Positions 53,558 to 61,549 of a DNA stretch of 64,000 nucleotides are shown here, in pieces. Numbering within the stretch: position 1 is the stretch's first letter; every line of letters starts with the position of its first letter. Location: contig NZ_JAIQDI010000001.1 of assembly GCF_020034665.1 (NCBI RefSeq), positions 868,001 to 932,000 on the forward strand, given 5' to 3'. Position numbers and translations under genes: made by a program. The DNA is from Niabella beijingensis. GTDB taxonomy: Bacteria; Bacteroidota; Bacteroidia; Chitinophagales; Chitinophagaceae. The notes below the pieces were generated by a model. That model was not told the origin of the DNA, made no database searches, and saw nothing but the letters and a program-made list of their open reading frames with translations.

Positions 53558-55864
53558 ATGTTCCGGTTGCTTGTTTGTTCAGCCCTGTTTTTTTTCGTCA
53601 CGTCTTCCATCCCGGCACAGCCGGCAGTCCGGGATTATACTGTTGTATGGAATACACAGAGCAAAAATGCATCGGAATCCATGCCCGTTGGCGGTGGTTC
53701 TATCGGGACCAATCTCTGGGTAGAACACAATGAGGCATTGCTCTATTTTTCCCGCAGCGGTGCTTTTGACGAAAATAATACATTGCTGAAAGGGGGACGG
53801 TTGCGGATCCGCTTATCCCCTAACCTCTTTGAAAACGGAACGTTCCGGCAGGAGCTGGATCTGCAAAAAGGCATGGCCATCATCCGGACAACCAATCAGA
53901 AGGGAACTGCGGAGCTGCGGGTCTGGATCTCAATTTTTCAGCCGGTGATCCATATCAAGATCAACAGCTCGGTTCCGGTTTCTGCCGAGGCGGTTTATGA
54001 GAACTGGCGGTTTGCCGACCGGCTGCAAAAGGGAAAACAGAACAATGCCAACTCCTGGAAATGGGCTGGTCACGTAAAAGTGATCACCAAAAAAGATACT
54101 GTCGGCTTTGATAATAACCAAATCCTTTTTTTTCACCGCAATACGGATTCGACCGTATTTGATGCAACGGTAACACAGCAAAAACTGGAGGCGGTCAAAC
54201 AACAGCTTTTCAATCCACTCCAGCGACTTACCTCCGGCGGCCTCATCGAAGGAACGGGTTTTATTACCGGCACCACAGATACCGGTGTTTACACGGGTAC
54301 CCCTTTCAGAAGCTGGAGCCTGCGAAGCCGCAGCGCGGAAAAACACCATGAGCTACGGATCGTTTTGCACAACAAGCAAACGACCAGTGTGCATACCTGG
54401 CTGAATGAGCTGCAGCAACTGGCCCGGAAAAGTCATACCGCAAAGGACCAGACCGCTACATTACAGTGGTGGCAGCAATTCTGGAACCGGAGCTATATCT
54501 GCATCAATCCGGATAAAAAAGACCCGGCCGACACCGCCTGGCAGATCGGGCGCAATTACCAGCTCTTCCGGTACCTGCTGGCGGCCAACGCCTATGGTGC
54601 TTATCCTACAAAATTCAATGGCGGACTGTTCACGGTTGATCCTGTTTTTACGGACAACAGTATTAAAGGCACACCGGATCATCGTAACTGGGGTGGCGGC
54701 ACTTTTACCGCGCAGAACCAGCGCCTGGTATACTGGCCGATGCTTAAAAGCGGGGATGTGGATCTGATGAGGTCACAATTTGATTTTTACAACCGGTTGT
54801 TGCCCACAGCCGAACTCCGCAGCAAGATGTACTGGAATCATAAAGGCGCCAATTTTAACGAACAGATCGAGAATTTTGGTCTGCCCAATCCCACGGAATA
54901 TGGCTGGAAGCGACCAGATGACTTTGATCCCGGTATGGAATACAATGCCTGGCTGGAATACGAATGGGACGCCGCGCTGGAATTTTGCATGATGATGCTG
55001 GAAGCCGCCGACTATGAAGGAATGGATATCAGATCCTATCTGCCATTGATCAAAAGCTGTCTTGTTTTCTTTGACGAGCACTACCGGTACCTGGCAAAAA
55101 AAAGAGGGAATAAAACACTGGATCAGCACGGCCACCTGATACTGTACCCGGGATCCGGTGCCGAAACCTTCAAACTGGCGTACAACGCCAGCTCTACTAT
55201 TGCGGCGTTAAAAACAGTGACCAAAAAGTTGCTGTCGGCATCAGTGCCGTTAACAGGTGAAGAAAGAATTTATTTTGAAGAATTGTTGAAAAGGATTCCC
55301 CCGATCCCGTACATGCAATACCACGGCAAGACCACCATCGCTCCTGCGCAGGTTTGGGCGCGGGTGAACAATACTGAATCATCCATGCTCTATCCCGTTT
55401 TTCCCTGGGGAATTTTTGGAGTGGGAAGACCAGGACTGGATACAGCCGTCAATACCTATTTGCTGGACAGCTTTGCCCTGAAGTTCAGAAGTCATGCAGG
55501 CTGGAAACAGGACAACATCTTTGCTGCCCGGCTCGGATTGACAGCAGAAGCGAAAAGGCTGACCACATTAAAATTAAGAGACAGCGGCCGCCGTTTCCCG
55601 GCTTTCTGGGGACCGGGATATGACTGGGTGCCGGATCACAACTGGGGTGGTTCCGGGATGATCGGATTGCAGGAGATGTTGTTGCAGTCTGTTGATGACA
55701 AGATCTTTCTTTTTCCGGCGTGGCCAAAAGAATGGGATGTATCCTTCAAACTACATGCCCCGCAGCAAACAACCGTGGAAGGCAGTTTAAAGAACGGAAA
55801 GCTTACCGCACTTAAGGTCATCCCGCAAAGCCGGGAAAAAGATGTGATAAACATGCTGCATTGA
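53558..55864 (+). CDS. DUF5703-containing protein with (alpha/alpha)6 glycosidase-like domain
   Basis: A 768-residue secreted protein (signal MFRLLVCSALFFFVTSSIPAQ). The first 290 residues resemble DUF5703 (YTVVWNTQSKNASESMPVGG, then GRLRIRLSPNLFENG). The second part looks like a GH95/GH65-like (alpha/alpha)6 barrel: RNYQLFRYLLAANAYGAYPTKFNGGLF, WGGGTFTAQNQRLVYWPMLKSGD, LEYEWDAALEFCMMMLEAAD and a final FLFPAWPKEWDVSFKLHAP. I cannot name a proven reaction. It is divergent from the AraC regulator with 211 bp between starts, and a palindrome precedes its ATG. Confidence 0.75.
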   Translation: MFRLLVCSALFFFVTSSIPAQPAVRDYTVVWNTQSKNASESMPVGGGSIGTNLWVEHNEALLYFSRSGAFDENNTLLKGGRLRIRLSPNLFENGTFRQELDLQKGMAIIRTTNQKGTAELRVWISIFQPVIHIKINSSVPVSAEAVYENWRFADRLQKGKQNNANSWKWAGHVKVITKKDTVGFDNNQILFFHRNTDSTVFDATVTQQKLEAVKQQLFNPLQRLTSGGLIEGTGFITGTTDTGVYTGTPFRSWSLRSRSAEKHHELRIVLHNKQTTSVHTWLNELQQLARKSHTAKDQTATLQWWQQFWNRSYICINPDKKDPADTAWQIGRNYQLFRYLLAANAYGAYPTKFNGGLFTVDPVFTDNSIKGTPDHRNWGGGTFTAQNQRLVYWPMLKSGDVDLMRSQFDFYNRLLPTAELRSKMYWNHKGANFNEQIENFGLPNPTEYGWKRPDDFDPGMEYNAWLEYEWDAALEFCMMMLEAADYEGMDIRSYLPLIKSCLVFFDEHYRYLAKKRGNKTLDQHGHLILYPGSGAETFKLAYNASSTIAALKTVTKKLLSASVPLTGEERIYFEELLKRIPPIPYMQYHGKTTIAPAQVWARVNNTESSMLYPVFPWGIFGVGRPGLDTAVNTYLLDSFALKFRSHAGWKQDNIFAARLGLTAEAKRLTTLKLRDSGRRFPAFWGPGYDWVPDHNWGGSGMIGLQEMLLQSVDDKIFLFPAWPKEWDVSFKLHAPQQTTVEGSLKNGKLTALKVIPQSREKDVINMLH

Positions 55865-55980
55865 TTTTTGACGGTTACAACCTGGGCATCCGTCGATCCG
55901 GTGGCACTCAGCATCTGACCTACTATAGGATATCCCCCGAGCTTTTATTCATCCGGTCAACAAACTTCCGGAAAACAGTG

Positions 55981-55988
55981 TAAATTTG
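55981..55988 (+). promoter_or_regulatory. candidate -7 box for the dienelactone-hydrolase-like gene
   Basis: TAAATTTG at 55981-55988 matches TAnnTTTG, about 71 bp before the ATG at 56060. No TTTG lies 19 bp upstream. Weakly supported. Confidence 0.3.
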
Positions 55989-56059
55989 AAGTAGCTCCCT
56001 GAAACATTTCCGCACCGCGGAAGAATAAGACAGATCATTCAATCCTATAAACTGTAAAC

Positions 56060-56947
56060 ATGGAACCCATCAAAAAAGAAGCGATCCGCCAGGAAGTATT
56101 TGACCTCTATGACGACTATGCGCACAATCGCATCGACCGGCGCAGCTTTATGCAAAAGCTGTCGGCCTATGCAGTAGGCGGACTTACGGTACCGGCACTT
56201 ATGAGCTTTTTAATGCCCGACTATAAGACAACGGCAACCATCTCACCGGAAGACAAACGACTAAAGACCGAATACATTCATTACCCTTCCCCAAAGGGCG
56301 GCGGATCTATGAAAGCCTTACTTGCAAAACCGGAATCACTGAAAACGAAAACCGGATGTATTATTGTAGTTCATGAAAACCGCGGACTGAACCCTTATAT
56401 AGAAGATGTGGCGCGAAGAGCGGCTCTTGAAGGCTTTATTGCGCTCGCACCCGATGCCTTAACACCGCTGGGTGGTTATCCCGGCAATGATGATGAGGGG
56501 CGCGCATTACAAGCCAAACGTGATAAAAATGAAATGCTGGAAGATTTTATTGCAGCTTATGATTATCTCAAAAATCATCCTGACTGTAATGGAAAAGTAG
56601 GCGTGGTGGGTTTTTGTTTTGGAGGATGGATCGCAAATATGATGGCCGTACGTATTCCTGACCTTTCAGCAGCCGTTCCGTTTTATGGTACCCAACCTGA
56701 AGCTACGGATGTTCCGAAAATCCAGGCGCCATTGCAGCTGCATTACGCTGCATTGGATACCCGCGTAAACGAAGGCTGGCCGGCCTATGAGGCCGCATTA
56801 AAAGCCAATAATAAAAAATATACCTCCTATATGTATGCGAATGCCAATCATGGTTTTCATAACAATACCACGCCGCGCTATGATAAAGCGGCTGCCGAAC
56901 TGGCCTGGGGACGGAGCATCCGTTTTTTTAAGGAGGAATTGGAATAA
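56060..56947 (+). CDS. dienelactone hydrolase-family protein with Tat-like signal
   Basis: A 295-residue alpha/beta hydrolase. The N-terminus has [23 protein letters not shown], a twin-arginine-like signal at about residues 25-48. The catalytic triad is visible as C186 in [10 protein letters not shown], an Asp in LDTRVNEGW and a His in [24 protein letters not shown] is the oxyanion-region motif typical of the family. Such enzymes open lactones or cleave esters. It is followed by about 1 kb of non-coding palindromic repeats before the GH106 gene, and shares no operon with it. Confidence 0.85.
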   Translation: MEPIKKEAIRQEVFDLYDDYAHNRIDRRSFMQKLSAYAVGGLTVPALMSFLMPDYKTTATISPEDKRLKTEYIHYPSPKGGGSMKALLAKPESLKTKTGCIIVVHENRGLNPYIEDVARRAALEGFIALAPDALTPLGGYPGNDDEGRALQAKRDKNEMLEDFIAAYDYLKNHPDCNGKVGVVGFCFGGWIANMMAVRIPDLSAAVPFYGTQPEATDVPKIQAPLQLHYAALDTRVNEGWPAYEAALKANNKKYTSYMYANANHGFHNNTTPRYDKAAAELAWGRSIRFFKEELE

Positions 56948-56984
56948 GATACACAGGAGGTTGCCTTATAAATTATATAGGCAT

Positions 56985-57975
56985 TATGTTTCGTGCCTAC
57001 GGCACTTAGAATAATGTTGCAACGTTGTCATCGGAATAAATTCCGATGCCGGCAGATCGGAAAACAGGCCTATGGCCTTTGTTTGCGCGAGCAAACAGAG
57101 AGCGGTTTATCTCATCCTGTAACAGTAAACGCACAGTTCGTTAAAGGCTATAGATTCGACCCATACGGATCTATTTACTGATGTTTGAAACTTCGTATCA
57201 GTTTGTATTCCATTCAAATCACTGCATCTGTATTTCATGAAATTGATTCCGGATATTCAGAGTCGAAAACACTCTTATGGCTTTATGGGCGCGAGTAATC
57301 AGAGAACACCTTACCTCACTTTGTAACAACAAACGCACAGTTCGTTGCCTGCCGGTTGCTAACTGAAGGCTTTAGCCAGAGAAATACAGATTCATTTAAG
57401 ATATACCTGAAACTTCGTATTTCTTTGTACGCTATTCAAATCACCGCACCTGCATTTCATGAAATTGATTCCGGATACTTAGAATCGAAAAACATTCCTA
57501 TGGTCTTTATCTACGCAAGCAAACAGAGAGTACCTTACCTCACCCTGCAACAACAGACGTACAGTTCGTTGCCTGCCGTATATTGTAAACTAAAGGCCAT
57601 AGATTCGACCTATACGGATCTATTTACAGATGTTTGAAACTTCGTATCTTTTTGTATTCTATTCAAATTACTGCACCTTCATTTTATCAAGTTGATTCCG
57701 GATACTTAGAATCAAAAAACATTCCTATGGTCTTTATCTACTCGGGCAAACAGAGAGTACCTTACCTCATCCTGCAACAACAAACGTACAGTTCGTTGCC
57801 TATCGGCATATTGCAAACTGAAGGCATAGACCATACGCAGACCGATCTTTTAAGTTTGGTGCCAGTCGCATTCTATACAACAAGAGGCAGCGCCTCGACT
57901 GGTCTTCCAGCAACGGACTTCAGTTCGTTGCTGGGAAATACGTTGTAACCTGAGAGCCGTAGGCTCGATGCATAT
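56985..57975. repeat. left micro-palindrome array
   Basis: A stretch of about 1 kb without genes, packed with short palindromes having 3-4-base loops: GTGCC-TAC-GGCAC (56993-57005), CATCGGAA-TAAA-TTCCGATG (57029-57048), AGGCC-TAT-GGCCT (57066-57078), GTTTGC-GCGA-GCAAAC (57081-57096), AGAGGC/GCCTC (about 57884-57895) and GAGCC-GTA-GGCTC (about 57954-57965). The segment 57880-57967 carries three palindromes in an order and spacing found again, inverted, at 63688-63775. Confidence 0.75.
57185..57860. repeat. three tandem copies of a 222-227-bp repeat
   Basis: Copies start at 57185, 57407 and 57634, each opening with (T/C)TGAAACTTCGTAT. They share GATTCCGGATA (57245, 57467, 57694) and CAGTTCGTTGCC. 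A partial copy, about 57080-57184, precedes them. Copies two and three are more alike than one. Open frames across them have no ribosomal or protein-family support and are judged non-coding. Confidence 0.7.
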
Positions 57976-57981
57976 AGAAAA

Positions 57982-60900
57982 CTACTGAACGATCCGCACC
58001 ATGCCCTTCAAACCCGCCGGCAGCAAGGGTTTATCCTCTAGGCGAATGGGTGCCGTGGTCCAGGTGATCCGTTTTTCTTCCGGCAATTGCTGATCGCCTT
58101 TCAGCCGGTTGGCCCAGGTATTGGTCACGGCTAATTCCAGGGTATTGGTGCCCCTTTTTACCGCTTTTGAAATATCTATGCAAAACGGCCAGGTCCAGAC
58201 CGTACCACAATCCACCCCGTTTACTTTTACTGAAGCCATATTATACAAACTGTCCAGCTGCAGCCAAACGGGCTGCCCCGCGTTAATAGTGCCCAAGTCA
58301 AATTGATTTTTATACACTGCGGTACCGGAATAATATTTGATACCCGGCTCGTCAAAAGTATTCCAAAGCTTTAATGTGTCCATGCTGACCTTTGTTGCAG
58401 GGCCGCCAAAAGCCGGATCGAACTGTATCTTCCAGTTGCCTGCTACTACCGCATGCACCTTCCATTCCGGCATTAATTGTTTTGCGGGTGACAATTGCGA
58501 CACCGGAGCTTTCTTAAAATGCACGAACACGGAGGCGTTCGGCTCCAGCTCTATCGCAACAACCGTACGCATACCTTCCCTGCGCCAGCGTACCCTATCG
58601 GTTACCATACCGGTAACCGCGTCTAAGAACTGCGGGACGCCTGTTGCCCGGAACGCCACTTCAAGCCTGCGTTTCCGTTCAAAGGGGTTGGATATAAAGT
58701 ACAGTTCCTCATCATTCAGCCGGCGATGCGCCCAGGCGACCGTATCTCCGCCCTTCAGCACCTCCACATCCTTTTCCAGCCCGAGGCTCCGGAGGTCGGG
58801 TTGCCGGTAGGGCGCCGCGATCAGTTTGCCCCGGTGATGCTCCGTACCATACAAATCCTTCAGTATCGTCTTTAATTCCGCCGGATCTTCTTTAAACCCG
58901 ACCGGGGTATCAAATCCTTTATCCATGATCACTGTGGCTCCGCTCTGTACCAGTTCTTTTATCTTTTCTGCCACTGCAACTGAAAGCAACCGGCTGTTGG
59001 GATTCATGGCCTGTTTCCCCGGTATCACCAATACTGCATAAGAAGCACCGCCTGGTGTTACCACCCTTCCGTTCTCCACACGCATTTGTAATAAAACATC
59101 CGGGTTAACACAATCGTATTTATAACCGCGCAGGGCATTTATATAATTACCGGGGTCCGCAATATTTGCGGCATGTGACACACCCGAAGGGATCGTGGTC
59201 ATGGGTTGCCCTTCATTCGCGATCTGCTTTTTTTCATACGCTACAGCAGGAGCGCCAAAAAGACCAGGCAATGTGCTCACCAGCCGCTCCGGCAATACCG
59301 AACGCCGCGGTACTTCCTCACCGGTGAAGACAGCAATATCCGTAACCGGCTTTCCCAACTGTAATAGAGCGGAGGTTCTTGCCAGGTAATCGATCCAGGC
59401 TTTACCGGGTTTCATCCATGTTTGATCCCGTTGAAAATACAGGCCAACCCCGTCAAGTGTTACGCCTGGTTTTTTATCCATGAACGGGTTATGGGCAAAC
59501 ACATGCAATACCATTTTATTGATTCCCATTGCAAAATTGCGATCGCCCAGCACCCTGATATTACCGGGGTGCTCGCTCCAGTTCATCCGCAATGTGGTAA
59601 ACGCCTCTGCCTGTATGATATTTTTCCCATAGATATGCGCCCCACTGATGGCATCCAGCATATCGTTGGGTTTATCGTGCGTGGGGCTGTTCAACCAGAA
59701 TTCTCCCATGGGAATATCCACTTCCTTATAATGCAGCAAGCCATCACTTACCATGGTAGGTGCCACGCTCTCCGCGCTGAAAGCGGTACCTTTTTCATGA
59801 GCAAGCGTTCTCAACGTTGTGTAAAACACATCCTGCACCAGTTCGGCAATGGTGGTACGTACATCATGCAGGATCTTTTCAGAAGCTGCGGCACTTTCGA
59901 GCGGCACACCGGTCATCACCAGCAGGTACGGACGCAGCTCATACCCGCGCCGTTTCTGAAACTCAGAAAGAAAATTGCTGCTCCAGTTCTGACTGCCGCA
60001 TTCCCAGCTGTCTACATGAAAAATTTTCAGCACTTCTTTTGCCAGTCCCGGGTTGGTCTTTTCAAACGCTTTTGCAAACCAGTTATTGAATTGAAGTGTT
60101 ACGGCATCCGGATCAAACTTATCACACTCCAGTCCTTTCCCGGCTCCGCCGGTAGCGTTTACATGACCGGTACTCGTATGCCCAACGCGAACGATCACCC
60201 AATTGCCCTCCGGGGGTGTCCAGTTCAGCGTTCCGTCCTGTGTCATCTTACCGGAGAGATCGATCATCTTTTTTAAGGGGACTGCGTCCCGGTCCGGAAC
60301 CTGCGCGGCATCCGTATTTGCAGTCACGCGCCAGATACTACCATTTTTTGCTTCATACTGGTTGATCACCGGCTCATCGCTTAAATAGATACCCATTACT
60401 TTTAAGGAGGGTTTCCATTTAGCGGCATCCAGGTCTTCCGCTCCCGGTTCAGATCCCGTTTTATCATAAACAAAACGGAAATATTTCGCAGTAGTAACAG
60501 GCAGGGAAAACGTATAGTCCTCATCCGTATCCTGCCAGCCATGGCGGGGCGGCTCCAGCCGGGTAACCGTTTTAAATTGCAGCCCGTCATCACTGCTTTC
60601 CACGATCAGGCGCAGTGCCTGGTAGTTATTGCCACCAATATGAATGCGCACCGACCGGGCAGTAAAAGGCCCAGGGTATTGATACCGGATCCATGCAGCA
60701 GAATCAGATTTAAAACTTTGCTTATTGTTGGGATCAGGTGCTATTAAAAAATCAGCGTTGACGCCGGTGTTGGTGGTTACTGACGGCCTGACCTTTTTGT
60801 CTGCAAAAGCAGCGAAGTTTTTTGCGGGATAAGCAAACACGGACACATCCCGGTAATAACCTTCGTTCGATTGTGGCTGATCCAGCTTTATGGGCTCTTT

Positions 60901-61377
60901 TGATCCTGATTTCACATACCGTTTGATCCAGGTCAGCTTTTGCATAGACTGTTCCGGCTTTATCCATGGTCCGCCGCCCAGCGCAAAACCGTCGCTGAAA
61001 TGCATGGCCAGTTTTAGATGGAGGCGCTTTGCTTCCTGCATGGCATGGTTGACCATCCCCCACCATTCCGGTGTCAGTTGCCGCACGGGGTGCTCATAGG
61101 GCAGTTTCACAGAAGTATCGCCGATCGGCATCAGGTAGGCACCGCCTATACCTGCATCCTTCATCGATTCCAGATCCGCGGTGATCCCTTCTTTAGAAAC
61201 GGCGGCATGCATCCAGTACCAGAACACCCAGGGCCTTGCCTCTTCCGGCGGGTGAGCAAAAACTGCCGTTACATCTGCATCCGCCTGCTGGGCATCCGCT
61301 ACCAGGATGCTGCCCGCCCCAAAAAGGCAAAGGAGCACCTGCCTGATCCATCCTTTTTTTTTCTGTTGATCACTCAT
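57982..61377 (-). CDS. GH106-family alpha-L-rhamnosidase-like protein
   Basis: A 1131-residue secreted glycosidase. A signal with GWIRQVLLCLFGAGSILVADAQQ precedes PPEEARPWVFWYWMHAAVSKEGI, a GH106 hallmark. The catalytic barrel has HVDSWECGSQNW with E459 and DIPMGEFWLN with E559, 100 residues apart. This spacing fits the two catalytic glutamates reported for BT0986 (E461/E561). The C-terminal beta-sandwich (VWLQLDSLYNMASVKVNGVDCG) is as in other members. It should remove terminal alpha-L-rhamnose with inversion. It lies 172 bp after the GH127-like gene on the same strand, with a dispersed inverted repeat in between. Confidence 0.88.
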   Translation of the reverse strand: MSDQQKKKGWIRQVLLCLFGAGSILVADAQQADADVTAVFAHPPEEARPWVFWYWMHAAVSKEGITADLESMKDAGIGGAYLMPIGDTSVKLPYEHPVRQLTPEWWGMVNHAMQEAKRLHLKLAMHFSDGFALGGGPWIKPEQSMQKLTWIKRYVKSGSKEPIKLDQPQSNEGYYRDVSVFAYPAKNFAAFADKKVRPSVTTNTGVNADFLIAPDPNNKQSFKSDSAAWIRYQYPGPFTARSVRIHIGGNNYQALRLIVESSDDGLQFKTVTRLEPPRHGWQDTDEDYTFSLPVTTAKYFRFVYDKTGSEPGAEDLDAAKWKPSLKVMGIYLSDEPVINQYEAKNGSIWRVTANTDAAQVPDRDAVPLKKMIDLSGKMTQDGTLNWTPPEGNWVIVRVGHTSTGHVNATGGAGKGLECDKFDPDAVTLQFNNWFAKAFEKTNPGLAKEVLKIFHVDSWECGSQNWSSNFLSEFQKRRGYELRPYLLVMTGVPLESAAASEKILHDVRTTIAELVQDVFYTTLRTLAHEKGTAFSAESVAPTMVSDGLLHYKEVDIPMGEFWLNSPTHDKPNDMLDAISGAHIYGKNIIQAEAFTTLRMNWSEHPGNIRVLGDRNFAMGINKMVLHVFAHNPFMDKKPGVTLDGVGLYFQRDQTWMKPGKAWIDYLARTSALLQLGKPVTDIAVFTGEEVPRRSVLPERLVSTLPGLFGAPAVAYEKKQIANEGQPMTTIPSGVSHAANIADPGNYINALRGYKYDCVNPDVLLQMRVENGRVVTPGGASYAVLVIPGKQAMNPNSRLLSVAVAEKIKELVQSGATVIMDKGFDTPVGFKEDPAELKTILKDLYGTEHHRGKLIAAPYRQPDLRSLGLEKDVEVLKGGDTVAWAHRRLNDEELYFISNPFERKRRLEVAFRATGVPQFLDAVTGMVTDRVRWRREGMRTVVAIELEPNASVFVHFKKAPVSQLSPAKQLMPEWKVHAVVAGNWKIQFDPAFGGPATKVSMDTLKLWNTFDEPGIKYYSGTAVYKNQFDLGTINAGQPVWLQLDSLYNMASVKVNGVDCGTVWTWPFCIDISKAVKRGTNTLELAVTNTWANRLKGDQQLPEEKRITWTTAPIRLEDKPLLPAGLKGMVRIVQ

Positions 61378-61411
61378 TCCGGATGATTTTTACCATCATT
61401 CATACTTTCGT

Positions 61412-61496
61412 CATGTTGAGCGCAGCAGCGGCGCTGTCGAAACATCTTCCCAAATCGACAGATCCTTCAGTTTCGCTACGCTGCGCTCAGGATGGC
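61412..61496. repeat. dispersed REP-like inverted repeat between GH127 and GH106 genes
   Basis: TGAGCGCAGC at 61417-61426 pairs with GCTGCGCTCA at 61480-61489. The interior (for example GATCCTTCAGTTTCGCT) resembles a repeat family common between genes in many bacteria, of the GCGCTCAGGATG type. It could reduce read-through from GH127 into GH106 or protect the message end. Confidence 0.6.
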
Positions 61497-61549
61497 GCTA
61501 AATATAAATATTCATTCTCTTATTTTGTCCTCAACTAAATAGCGAACTG

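Noticed and set aside
57185..57860. Tandem repeats as a possible CRISPR array
   Set aside because: Unit length is 222-227 bp, the copies are diverged, there are no constant short repeats with unique spacers, and no cas genes are present.
57356..57948. Two adjacent open frames (93 and 104 codons) with similar predicted peptides
   Set aside because: The similarity comes from the 222-227-bp non-coding tandem repeats. No family, signal or ribosome-binding support is seen and the frames do not span whole units.
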